A stretch of 63,162 bases of DNA from Prevotella sp. UBA2725 (GTDB lineage Bacteria > Bacteroidota > Bacteroidia > Bacteroidales > Bacteroidaceae), in assembly GCA_002353825.1 (NCBI GenBank), contig DEKJ01000019.1:4116-67277 (forward strand), written 5' to 3'. Under the pieces are notes generated by a model. That model was not told the DNA's origin. It made no database searches and saw only the letters and a list, made by a program, of their open reading frames with translations. Below, in pieces: positions 27,051-35,322 of the stretch (its first letter is position 1; the number at the start of each line of letters is the position of its first letter). Made by a program: the position numbers and the translations under genes.

Positions 27051-27449
27051 ATGAATAAATTACATTTTTCGCATTCCGCAATTTTCACAGCTGCAGCTGT
27101 TATCCTGCTCAGCAGTTTCATTGCCGCCGATGCTATCCTGACGAAGGACGGCAAGACGACTGTCGTCAACACCACGTCGCTGACCTCCAATGTCCGCGGT
27201 TTCCGTGGCCCGACGCCCTTGAAAATCTATATTAAGAGCAACAAGATTCAGAAGATCGAAACCCTTCCAAACCAAGAGAGCCCGAAGTTCTTCGCCAAAG
27301 CCAAAGCTGTCCTCGCGCAGTTCGAGGGCAAGAGCGTTAGCAAAGTCGAAAAGCTCAACGTCGATGCCAAGACTGGTGCCACCTTCTCTACCAAAGCACT
27401 CATCCAAAACGTCAAGCAGGGCGTGAAGTACTATAAAGAGCATAAATAA
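27051..27449 (+). CDS. Small secreted FMN-binding domain protein
   Basis: A 132-residue protein with a signal peptide (about 1-26) and a single FMN_bind-like domain. The segment VDAKTGATFSTKAL at 104-117 matches the covalent flavinylation motif Dxx[ST]GA[ST] used by ApbE, with T111 the likely flavinylated residue. Similar domains occur in NqrC, RnfG and extracellular electron-transfer proteins, but this one is alone, with no membrane or redox partner beside it. A periplasmic or surface electron-shuttling role is inferred. A type C repeat follows the stop at once. Confidence 0.82.
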   Translation: MNKLHFSHSAIFTAAAVILLSSFIAADAILTKDGKTTVVNTTSLTSNVRGFRGPTPLKIYIKSNKIQKIETLPNQESPKFFAKAKAVLAQFEGKSVSKVEKLNVDAKTGATFSTKALIQNVKQGVKYYKEHK

Positions 27450-27493
27450 GGGAGGCCTCCCCAAGCCCCTCCTAAAGGAGGGGTTGTTGATTA
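27450..27493. repeat. Type C palindrome after the FMN-binding gene
   Basis: GGCCTC then CCCCTCC-TAAA-GGAGGGG and the trailing box TGTTGATTAC. Nearly identical to the element at 55376-55418. It starts at the base after the stop codon. Confidence 0.8.
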
Positions 27494-27562
27494 CATATAG
27501 AGCCTTATCATCTGCACTGGACAATTATTTTTGGCTTACTTCATTGTCATCGCGTCACATTC

Positions 27563-27656
27563 GAGGCGGAAACGCGACGCATATGGGGCGGAAACGCGAC
27601 ACATATGAGGCGGAAACGCGACACATATGAGGCGGAAACGCGACGCATATGAGGCG
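27563..27656. repeat. 22-bp tandem repeat array
   Basis: Four full copies of a 22-bp unit (GAGGCGGAAACGCGAC plus RCATAT) at 27563-27584, 27585-27606, 27607-27628 and 27629-27650, then a partial fifth; a degenerate half copy precedes. Only a few positions differ between copies. It lies between the 3' ends of two convergent genes. The unit is not a multiple of three and no credible gene covers it. Confidence 0.9.
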
Positions 27657-27691
27657 CGATGAGAATAGGCCGTAAAGGCGTAAAAAATAAG

Positions 27692-28624
27692 TCAGAATGC
27701 AAAGACGGCAACAAGCGGTAAGTGGTCGCTGAAACCGCCAAGATAGCGGGGACCAAGAAAAGTACGGTGGGGTTTTACTCCACCGTATTTTTTGTCTTCC
27801 TCTAATAAGAAGGGAGCATCGTAAATGTGACAGAATTTAAATTTCTCAACTAAACGATCATTGCAGAAGATATGGTCGAGGCTTCCCCATTCTCCGTGAT
27901 AGCGATAGGTGCCGCGGGCTCCGTTGAGCCCTTTCGCGTTTAGTGATGCTTCTGTCATGTTGTGGTTAACAATCAATTGGAGCGTTGCATCTTTAGAATA
28001 GTCATTAAAGTCTCCCGCGACGATAATGAGCGGATGTTGACTATTTTGATTTATTGAGTCAACGATATCAATGACTTTCTTTGCAACAATCATGCGATAG
28101 GGTTGCGATTGAGCCTCTCCGCCCGCCCGGCTGGGGGCATGGACAGCGATAACATGTAATGTATCTCCACTCATGATGATTCCTGAAGCGTATAGGATAT
28201 CTCGGGTCGGGCGATGCCCTACAGGTGGGTTGATGCGTACAGCATGATTATTAAGAAGTCGGAAGGCAAAGGGTGAATAGAGTAGGGCGACGTCAATACC
28301 GCGCTGATCTGGGCTGTTAGTCATAACATATTCGTAGCGAGCATTACGGAGAGGTGAACGGCGTGTGAGATCACGCATCACCGTATCGTTTTCTACCTCG
28401 GTCAATACAGCCATGTCGGGTAGATGTCCTAAGGTCGTATCACTACACGATACGAGTGCTTGACTGATATGATCTAACTTTCGCCAATATCTATAGCGCG
28501 TCCAATGATAGGAAGAATTTGGGAGAAACTCTTCGTCCTGCTTCCCTTGGTCGTGCATGGTATCGAAGAGATTCTCCACATTGTACTCTACGAACGTAAA
28601 TATGAAAAGCAGTAATGCTATCAT
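27692..28624 (-). CDS. Endonuclease/exonuclease/phosphatase-family hydrolase, exported
   Basis: A 310-residue protein with a short hydrophobic N-terminus (MIALLLFIFTFVEYNVENLF). The EEP fold motifs are complete: YNVENLFD, AVLTEVEND (catalytic E), the AVHAPSR segment, AGDFNDYS (D and N), GSLDHIF and FSDHLPLVAVF (C-terminal D and H). It could act on nucleic acid or phospholipid head groups, and no specificity can be read. The gene lies 28 nt after the C1 peptidase in the same direction and ends close to the 22-bp tandem array. Confidence 0.82.
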   Translation of the reverse strand: MIALLLFIFTFVEYNVENLFDTMHDQGKQDEEFLPNSSYHWTRYRYWRKLDHISQALVSCSDTTLGHLPDMAVLTEVENDTVMRDLTRRSPLRNARYEYVMTNSPDQRGIDVALLYSPFAFRLLNNHAVRINPPVGHRPTRDILYASGIIMSGDTLHVIAVHAPSRAGGEAQSQPYRMIVAKKVIDIVDSINQNSQHPLIIVAGDFNDYSKDATLQLIVNHNMTEASLNAKGLNGARGTYRYHGEWGSLDHIFCNDRLVEKFKFCHIYDAPFLLEEDKKYGGVKPHRTFLGPRYLGGFSDHLPLVAVFAF

Positions 28625-28652
28625 TTTTTCCTCCTTTCATTTTTTCAATCTT

Positions 28653-30080
28653 TCAATCGTCGGTGCCGAACAGTGGGTCCTCCGGCATAACCTCTGTAGG
28701 CTTTTGGTCGAACTCTTTGAGGAGCTGTTCGGAAACGTAGGCCTTATCGACGACGAGGCGGAACATATATTCGTTGAACCAGCGGTTCGTCATGATCAAG
28801 TAGCCTTTGTAACCATAGGAAGGCCCCCAAGAGTTCTCTACTTCCCACTTCAGTGGTTTGCCGGCTGCATCGAGGTCAACGGCAGTGAGCGTCATGGCAT
28901 GCGTCGAACCACTGTCGAATGTGCTGATGCGGTCAGCCTTGTTCATCGGGAACGTTGTGGAGAAGAGAGTGCCATAGTCGTAGTTGGCCGTGTCAAGAAA
29001 TCCTGTCTTGCGGTCGAGCTGCTTGCCGACGTCATAGCTAGAATAGAGTTTATGGCCGGCTTTAAGTGAGCTGATGGCGAGCTGCGCGATGTCGTCCATC
29101 GGGAGGTTGAGGTACTTCCAGTTGTGTCCGTCGTAGATGTGGCGGTCGTATTCTACTTCATAGGTCTTGTGGTAGGGTCGGCGCGGATCATTCATGACCA
29201 TGATAAACGAGCCGTTGAGAGGCTTGCCAACAGTCTCTGCATAGAACGACTGCGGGGTATACTCTTTCGTGAGGAGTGCCTTGCCGTCCTTGTCGCGGAA
29301 CGTGTAGGAGAATGTCTTGACGGGCTCACCGAGCGTCAGGGCGAGGATGTGATAGATCGTGGCGAGCTGCTCGGTTTTGCGGGCGCGGATCTGCGCCGCA
29401 CTCTTGCCTGAGGCTATCATGCGGCGGAGCTCAAGGCCGTATTCGCGAAGTTTGGAGGCGACAAGTTTCGACATGCGGCTGGTGTTGTCAGAGTTGTAGG
29501 TCTCCGGCATGGCGCTCATTGGTACGATGCCGTATTTCTCCGTGAGGTCGGCGATGCCGCAGAACGTGCCGCCGTCGTTGATGGGGTTCTTGAAAAAGAA
29601 CTGCACGCGCGTGTCGTCCATCGGTTTCTTGGCATTGTCGACGACGCCTTGCAGCATGAGGTTCGCCTTCTCGAGTTGGTCGTAGAAGAAGAGGTAAGCC
29701 TGAGAGAACTCAACGACAGCACCATGGAGGGCATCGGTAGTGTCGGTGACGGCATGCTGCTTAGCGAAGTTGGCACGGAGGACGTTGAGCCCGGAGAACA
29801 TCCAACAGCGGCCGGAGCTCTGCTGGTCGTGAATGCTCTGCTTCGGTGTTTCGATGGAGAATGTTGTCGTCATCGTGGCGGCATTGCGGTAGTCCTTCGC
29901 TAGGTCATCGATCTTGTTCTGAGCGATGGCATTGGCGAGGGCGCGGTCAGCGATGGAAGAGGGCTGACTGCTGACGATCTGATGGAGCTGAGTGGCGGAG
30001 ATGCCACCTCCGGGTGTTGTCTTCTGCGCCGATAGAGAGATAGCGGCGAGGAGAAGGAAGGAAGAGAGAATGTATTTCAT
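28653..30080 (-). CDS. Exported C1-family cysteine peptidase (aminopeptidase C / bleomycin hydrolase type)
   Basis: A 475-residue protein with a signal peptide (MKYILSSFLLLAAISLSAQK). The papain-like bleomycin-hydrolase fold is shown by HDQQSSGRCWMFSGLNVLRA (Q87, nucleophile C92), the His in DSGSTHAMTLTAVDL, and VENSWGPSYGYKG with the catalytic Asn. Intracellular PepC lacks a signal, so this is a periplasmic form, common in Bacteroidetes. A GTG at 30089 would add three residues but lies inside a repeat; ATG at 30080 is preferred. Probably acts in peptide use. Confidence 0.88.
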   Translation of the reverse strand: MKYILSSFLLLAAISLSAQKTTPGGGISATQLHQIVSSQPSSIADRALANAIAQNKIDDLAKDYRNAATMTTTFSIETPKQSIHDQQSSGRCWMFSGLNVLRANFAKQHAVTDTTDALHGAVVEFSQAYLFFYDQLEKANLMLQGVVDNAKKPMDDTRVQFFFKNPINDGGTFCGIADLTEKYGIVPMSAMPETYNSDNTSRMSKLVASKLREYGLELRRMIASGKSAAQIRARKTEQLATIYHILALTLGEPVKTFSYTFRDKDGKALLTKEYTPQSFYAETVGKPLNGSFIMVMNDPRRPYHKTYEVEYDRHIYDGHNWKYLNLPMDDIAQLAISSLKAGHKLYSSYDVGKQLDRKTGFLDTANYDYGTLFSTTFPMNKADRISTFDSGSTHAMTLTAVDLDAAGKPLKWEVENSWGPSYGYKGYLIMTNRWFNEYMFRLVVDKAYVSEQLLKEFDQKPTEVMPEDPLFGTDD

Positions 30081-30113
30081 AGGCCTCACCCCGGCCCTCC
30101 CCCGTAGGGAGAA
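30081..30113. repeat. Type B half element at the C1 peptidase start
   Basis: GGCCTCACCCCGGCCCTCC and CCGTAGGGAG, one arm only, lying in the 5' leader right before the peptidase ATG. No inverted partner is seen nearby. Confidence 0.7.
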
Positions 30114-30145
30114 CGCGGGAATATTAAATGAATTGATTAATAATG

Positions 30146-30153
30146 CAAAGGTA
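30146..30153 (-). promoter_or_regulatory. Putative -7 element for the C1 peptidase gene
   Basis: Minus strand TACCTTTG, about 65 nt upstream of the ATG, so the mRNA leader would carry the type B half element. Confidence 0.5.
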
Positions 30154-30254
30154 GGGAATTTTGAAAGATTAAAAGAACGAAAGAATGAAAAAATGAGGGG
30201 AGGCGGTGAGGTCTTTTTCTTTATTCTTTTTAGCGTTAGTTGCTGAGAATTGTG

Positions 30255-30262
30255 TAACTTTG
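30255..30262 (+). promoter_or_regulatory. Putative -7 element for dxs-trkA
   Basis: TAACTTTG. The transcription start would be close to 30268, right at an upstream TTG (30270), so the ATG at 30306 is the likely dxs start. Confidence 0.65.
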
Positions 30263-30305
30263 CAAAAAATTGGCTGTGACGGCCTTAACGTATGAACATT
30301 CATTG

Positions 30306-32219
30306 ATGGATGAGAAGCAATATTCACTCCTGAGCCGCATCGATTATCCTGCGGACCTGAGGAAACTGCGCGTAGAGCAGTTGCCTGAGGTATGCAAGGA
30401 GTTGCGACAGGACATCATAGAAGAGGTGTCGGTGAACCCCGGACATCTCGCTTCGAGCTTAGGCGTGGTGGAGCTGACAGTAGCGCTCCACTATGTCTTC
30501 AATACGCCCGACGATCGTATCGTCTGGGATGTAGGGCATCAGGCTTATGGTCATAAGATTCTCACAGGTCGCCGTGATCAGTTCTGCACGAACAGACAAT
30601 TCGGCGGCATCCGCCCGTTTCCCACGCCTTTGGAGAGCGAGTATGACACGTTCACTTGCGGACATGCGTCGAACAGCATCTCTGCTGCTCTGGGAATGGC
30701 TGTGGCTGCGAAGAAGACGGGACATGACGACCGACATGTCGTAGCGGTTATCGGAGATGGTGCTATGAGTGGCGGTTTGGCTTTCGAGGGGCTGAACAAC
30801 GTGTCATCGACGCCGAACGATATGCTTATCATCCTCAACGACAACGATATGTCCATCGACCGTGCTGTGGGTGGTATGGAGCAGTATCTCATCAACCTCG
30901 ATGTCAATGCTACGTACAACAAATTGCGGTTTAAAGCCTCGCAGTGGCTCCATGGTAAGGGTTATCTCAATGACGACCGCCGCAAGGGGATCATCCGACT
31001 GAACAACGCGTTGAAGAGTGCGCTAACCCACCAGCAGAACATGTTCGAGGGTATGAGCATCCGCTACTTCGGACCGTTCGACGGGCACGATGTTGAGAAC
31101 CTTGTACATGTGCTACGGCAGATCAAGGACATGAAAGGTCCGAAGCTTCTCCACCTCCATACCATCAAAGGAAAGGGCTATGCTCCTGCGGAGAAGAATG
31201 CCACGGTATGGCATGCACCGGGGAAGTTCGACGTTGCCACGGGCCAGCGTATTGCTGAAGGAACGGCACAACAGCCATTGAAATATCAGGAGGTCTTCGG
31301 TAAGACGCTTTTGGAACTTGCAAAGCAGAACCCGCGTATCGTCGGCGTGACGCCTGCCATGCCCACGGGGTGCTCGATGAACATCATGATGAAGGAGATG
31401 CCGGACCGCGTCTTCGATGTCGGCATCGCCGAAGGCCATGCCGTGACGTTCTCCGGAGGCATGGCAAAGGACGGCCTGCAGCCGTTCTGTAATATCTACA
31501 GTGCCTTTGCTCAGCGTGCCTACGACAATATCATCCATGACCTTGCTATATTGAACCTCCCTGTGGTGCTTTGTCTTGATAGGGCGGGCCTCGTAGGTCA
31601 GGACGGTCCAACACATCATGGTGCTTTCGACATGGCGGCACTGCGCCCAATTCCGAACCTCACGATCGCTTCACCGATGGATGAGCATGAGCTGCGCCGA
31701 CTGATGTACACGGCACAGATGCCCGGCAAGGGCACCTTCGTTATCCGCTACCCGCGGGGCCGCGGTGTGCTGCCTGCTGATGAGTGGAGCTGTCCATTGG
31801 AAGAGGTCAAGGTCGGTACCGGAAGAAAGCTGCACGACGGCACGGAGGTGGCGGTCATCACAATCGGTCCGATCGGCAATGACATTGAGACGGTCATCAA
31901 GGAGATAGAAACGGCAGACCCCGACAATGCGGGAAAGGTTGCACATTACGATATCCGTTTCCTCAAACCCCTCGACGAGCATCTGCTCACGGAGATCGGA
32001 GAGAGGTTCACGAAGATCATCACCGTGGAAGACGGTGAGCGCAACGGCGGTATGGGTTCTGCCGTCCTCGAATGGATGGCTGATCACGGCTACAAGCCGA
32101 CGTTCGTACGCCTTGGGCTCCCCGATGAGTTCGTGGAGCACGGTACTGTGGACGAGTTGCGGAAGGTGTGCGGCATTGATAACGAAAGCTTGCGGAAGCA
32201 GATTGAAATATTATTATGA
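30306..32219 (+). CDS. dxs: 1-deoxy-D-xylulose-5-phosphate synthase
   Basis: First enzyme of the MEP isoprenoid route, a thiamine-diphosphate enzyme joining pyruvate and glyceraldehyde 3-phosphate. From the ATG at 30306 it has 637 residues. Motifs: VNPGHLASSLG (H47), WDVGHQAYGHK (H78), IGDGAMSGGLAFEGLNN for ThDP/Mg, the catalytic-Glu segment VGIAEGHAVTFSGG, and LDRAGLVGQDGPTHHG. The frame reaches back to a TTG at 30270, which lies at the predicted transcription start. The stop overlaps the trkA start (ATGA). Confidence 0.97.
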   Translation: MDEKQYSLLSRIDYPADLRKLRVEQLPEVCKELRQDIIEEVSVNPGHLASSLGVVELTVALHYVFNTPDDRIVWDVGHQAYGHKILTGRRDQFCTNRQFGGIRPFPTPLESEYDTFTCGHASNSISAALGMAVAAKKTGHDDRHVVAVIGDGAMSGGLAFEGLNNVSSTPNDMLIILNDNDMSIDRAVGGMEQYLINLDVNATYNKLRFKASQWLHGKGYLNDDRRKGIIRLNNALKSALTHQQNMFEGMSIRYFGPFDGHDVENLVHVLRQIKDMKGPKLLHLHTIKGKGYAPAEKNATVWHAPGKFDVATGQRIAEGTAQQPLKYQEVFGKTLLELAKQNPRIVGVTPAMPTGCSMNIMMKEMPDRVFDVGIAEGHAVTFSGGMAKDGLQPFCNIYSAFAQRAYDNIIHDLAILNLPVVLCLDRAGLVGQDGPTHHGAFDMAALRPIPNLTIASPMDEHELRRLMYTAQMPGKGTFVIRYPRGRGVLPADEWSCPLEEVKVGTGRKLHDGTEVAVITIGPIGNDIETVIKEIETADPDNAGKVAHYDIRFLKPLDEHLLTEIGERFTKIITVEDGERNGGMGSAVLEWMADHGYKPTFVRLGLPDEFVEHGTVDELRKVCGIDNESLRKQIEILL

Positions 32220-33610
32220 AGATTATCATTACAGGCGCATACGCCATCGGAACACATCTTGCCCGGCTACTCTCACGTAACCAGGAGGAGATCACGATTA
32301 TTGATGATGACCAGGACCGTCTCGACAAGATTGGGGCCGACTATGACCTGCTCACGCTCTGCGGGTCTCCTTCGAGTCTGAAGACCCTGCGCGAGGCAGG
32401 CACAGCCAATGCAGACCTTTTCATCGCCGTGTCACCCGACGAGAACGAGAATATCAACAGTTGTGTCCTCGCCCACGCCCTACATGCGAAGAAGACAGTG
32501 GCTAAAGTCAATGATGCAGAGTATGTGGAGGAGGACGTACGACAGTTCTATAAGGATCTTGGTGTCGATGTCCTCATCTACCCGGAGATCCTCGCCGCAA
32601 AGGAGATCAATAATGGGTTGAAGATGTCGTGGGTCCGTCAGCGTTGGGATGTCCACGGCGGCGCCCTCGTGATGCTTGCTATCAAACTGCGTGACAATTG
32701 TAAGATCCTGAACCAGCCGCTGAAGGACCTCTGTGGTCCCGACGATCCGTATCATATTGTCGCCATCAAGCGCGGCCGGGAGACTATTATCCCCGGCGGT
32801 AACGATGAGCTTCACTGCTTCGATCTCGCTTATTTTATGACGACGAAGCAGTATATCCCTTATATTCGTGAGATTACGGGTAAGACGGGATATGTCGACG
32901 TGCGTAACGTGATGTTTATGGGTGGCGGCATGACAGCAGTACGTGCCCTGCAAAGTATGCCGGAGTATATGCATGCGAAGATCATTGAGGTCGATCCTGA
33001 TAGGTGTGAAGAACTGAACCAGCTCGTGGAGGACAAGACGCTCGTTATCCAGGGTGATGCGCGCGACACGTCGCTCCTTGAGGATGAAGGCATCAAGAAC
33101 ACGCAAGCCTTTGTCGCTCTCACGGGAAACGCAGAGACGAATATCCTCGCCTGTCTCACTGCCAAGAGCCTCGGTGTAAGGAAGACGGTGGCGGACGTGG
33201 AGAATCTCGACTACGTGTCGATGGCGGAGAGTCTCGACATCGGTACAATCATCAACAAGAAAGCCATTGCCGCAAGCCGTATCTATCAGGTTATGCTCGA
33301 CGCTGACGTGCTTAATGTCACGTTCCTCATGTCAGCGAACGCTGATGTGGCGGAGTTTGTAGCGAAGGAAGATTCGAAGGTGACGAAGATGACGGTGCGC
33401 GACCTCCGCCTGCCGCAGGATGTGACGATCGGTGGACTGGTGCGTGGCGATAAAGGAATGCTTGTCAATGGTAACACGCAGATTGAGGCAGGTGACCATG
33501 TCGTTGTGTTCTGTCACGGTGTGAATATGAAAGTGTTGGAACGGTATTTCAATTCACCGCGGAAGATTGAGGCCATTGGCAGGGACCTCCTTAACCGTTT
33601 GTCGTTGTAA
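32216..33610 (+). CDS. trkA: Trk K+ uptake regulatory protein TrkA
   Basis: Cytoplasmic NAD(H)-binding gate of the Trk potassium channel. The 464-residue protein has two RCK repeats: N-terminal (about 1-220) with GAYAIGTHLA at 7-16 and the acidic dyad IIDDD, and C-terminal (about 225-450) with FMGGGMTAVRALQ. The first glycine motif is GxYxIG rather than GxGxVG, a mild departure. Start overlaps the dxs stop by 4 nt. trkH follows 5 nt later, so this is a trkAH unit. Confidence 0.93.
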   Translation: MKIIITGAYAIGTHLARLLSRNQEEITIIDDDQDRLDKIGADYDLLTLCGSPSSLKTLREAGTANADLFIAVSPDENENINSCVLAHALHAKKTVAKVNDAEYVEEDVRQFYKDLGVDVLIYPEILAAKEINNGLKMSWVRQRWDVHGGALVMLAIKLRDNCKILNQPLKDLCGPDDPYHIVAIKRGRETIIPGGNDELHCFDLAYFMTTKQYIPYIREITGKTGYVDVRNVMFMGGGMTAVRALQSMPEYMHAKIIEVDPDRCEELNQLVEDKTLVIQGDARDTSLLEDEGIKNTQAFVALTGNAETNILACLTAKSLGVRKTVADVENLDYVSMAESLDIGTIINKKAIAASRIYQVMLDADVLNVTFLMSANADVAEFVAKEDSKVTKMTVRDLRLPQDVTIGGLVRGDKGMLVNGNTQIEAGDHVVVFCHGVNMKVLERYFNSPRKIEAIGRDLLNRLSL

Positions 33611-33615
33611 ATATA

Positions 33616-35079
33616 ATGATCAATTATAAAATCATATTTAGGGTATTGGGCAGCCTACTCTACGGCGAGGCTGTGACGATGCTTCTCTGCATGGTCGTGG
33701 CGCTCTGCTATGAGGAGGATGACATCCTGCTCTTTGCTTCGTCGGCGATCATCACGATTTTTGCTGGTGCCATTTTGAAATTCTTGGGGCGTAAGGCAGA
33801 AAATCGGTTGTCTCGGCGTGACGCTTACCTTCTCGTGACCCTCGTGTGGGTCATCTATTCGCTCTTTGCAACGCTTCCGTTCCTTCTTGGTGGTTACCTT
33901 GACAGTTTCACAGATGCCTATTTTGAAGCGATGTCAGGCTTCTCGACGACGGGTGCGACGATCATCGATGATGTCGAAGCACTGCCGCACGGCATCCTTA
34001 CGTGGCGCTCCTTGACACAGTGGGTCGGCGGTTTAGGCATCGTGTTCACGGTCATCGCCCTCATCCCTTCTGTGGCTGGAGGAAGCGGGAGCATCCGCGT
34101 CTTCGGAGCCGAGTCGACGGGACCAATCAAGACGAAGTTGCAGCCGAAGCTTTCCACAAGCGTGCGTTATATTTGGTTCGTGTACCTCGCATTGAGCTTA
34201 GCGTGCTTCTTCAGTTATAAGATTTTCGGTATGAACTGGTTTGATGCAGCCAACTTTACAATGTCGTCGGTGGCTACGGGCGGATTCTCGACATATAACG
34301 ACTCTACAGAGTATTTCCACTCACCAGCACTCGAATATATCACAACGTTCTTCTGTTTCCTCTCCGGCACCAATTTCACCTTATTATATATGACATTCTT
34401 CAAGCGGAAATGGAAGAGCCTTTTCAAGGACTCCGAGTTCCGTTTTTATATCATTGTCGTGGCATTAGCTACGGTGTTCATCATGTGTGAACTCATTTTC
34501 CGTAACCACTATGCCATTGAGCATGCCTTCCGCTCTGCCATTTTCCAAGTGGTATCGTTCATCTCTACTACGGGACTGTTTAACGACAACGCAGGTGCTT
34601 GGCCGCATGTGACTTGGGTTGTCCTCGCCGTGTTGATGTTTTTCGGTGCATGCTCAGGCTCGACAACGGGCGGACTGAAATGTGTGCGTTGTGTGATGAT
34701 CCTCAAAGTGCTGAAAAATGAGTTCATGCAACGTCTCCATCCCAATGCTGTGCTGCCATTGAAGATCAGTGGTACAAACATCCCTGACAAACAGAGGGTG
34801 TCGCTCTTAGCATTCGTCGCAGCGTACCTCCTGCTGTTCTTTATCTTCGCCTTCGTCATCATCGCGGCGGGTGTGGACAACACTAACGCCATCACGATAT
34901 GTCTAAGTTGTCTGAGTAACGTGGGCCCGACACTCGGTACGGAGATCGGTCCTACGATGTCGTGGTCGCAGTTGCCCGATTTCATCAAGTGGTTCTGCTC
35001 TTTCATGATGCTTGTCGGCCGTCTGGAGATCTTCACTGTCATCATCGTGCTGACGCCGGAGTTCTGGAGGAAGAATTAG
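33616..35079 (+). CDS. trkH: Trk potassium uptake membrane protein TrkH
   Basis: The membrane channel partner of TrkA, 487 residues. Four pore-loop motifs are seen in order: GFSTTGATI, SVATGGFSTY, SFISTTGLFN and LSNVGPTLG, each inside a hydrophobic helix pair; the second and others match the SxGGxx-type selectivity loops. LTQWVGGLGIVF and ACSGSTTGGLKCVR are conserved TrkH segments. About ten hydrophobic stretches. Followed by a type B repeat before manA. Confidence 0.93.
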   Translation: MINYKIIFRVLGSLLYGEAVTMLLCMVVALCYEEDDILLFASSAIITIFAGAILKFLGRKAENRLSRRDAYLLVTLVWVIYSLFATLPFLLGGYLDSFTDAYFEAMSGFSTTGATIIDDVEALPHGILTWRSLTQWVGGLGIVFTVIALIPSVAGGSGSIRVFGAESTGPIKTKLQPKLSTSVRYIWFVYLALSLACFFSYKIFGMNWFDAANFTMSSVATGGFSTYNDSTEYFHSPALEYITTFFCFLSGTNFTLLYMTFFKRKWKSLFKDSEFRFYIIVVALATVFIMCELIFRNHYAIEHAFRSAIFQVVSFISTTGLFNDNAGAWPHVTWVVLAVLMFFGACSGSTTGGLKCVRCVMILKVLKNEFMQRLHPNAVLPLKISGTNIPDKQRVSLLAFVAAYLLLFFIFAFVIIAAGVDNTNAITICLSCLSNVGPTLGTEIGPTMSWSQLPDFIKWFCSFMMLVGRLEIFTVIIVLTPEFWRKN

Positions 35080-35091
35080 CTAACCCCACCT

Positions 35092-35310
35092 AACGGCCCC
35101 ACCCCGGGCCCCTCCCCCACCCAGGGGAGGGGGCTGATTACAGGGATAAACAATATAAAGGTGAAAATAGAAGACAATACTGATAGTAATAGATTAAACA
35201 ACAATTTTAAACAACATGTTCGATTAGCCCAATTGATAAGCATCATCTCTTGAAGTATATCTCTCCCTCCCCTGGATGGGGGAGGGGTAGGGGTGGGGCC
35301 AGGAGGGCTT
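35092..35310. repeat. Type B element between trkH and manA
   Basis: Left unit GGCCCCACCCCGGGCCCCTC...CCCAGGGGAGGGGGCTGATTAC (35092-35141) and right inverted unit CCCTGGATGGGGGAGGGG...GGTGGGGCC (about 35262-35310). The interior (about 120 nt) is AT-rich, with no gene. A GTG at 35293 inside the repeat opens the manA frame but is probably not used. Confidence 0.78.
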
Positions 35311-35322
35311 CTCTTTATTATT

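Noticed and set aside
27563..27656. CRISPR array
   Set aside because: The units are direct tandem copies with no unique spacers between them, and no cas gene is near.
27547..27756. 69-residue open frame on the minus strand across the 22-bp array
   Set aside because: Made of repeat translation in a phase set by a non-codon period, and overlaps the end of the EEP gene; no evidence of coding.
30270..30305. TTG start for dxs at 30270
   Set aside because: It falls at the predicted transcription start for the -7 element at 30255-30262; the ATG at 30306 gives the usual Dxs N-terminus.
35293..35322. GTG start for manA at 35293
   Set aside because: It lies inside a type B repeat and adds residues unlike the family; the ATG at 35323 starts a normal ManA.
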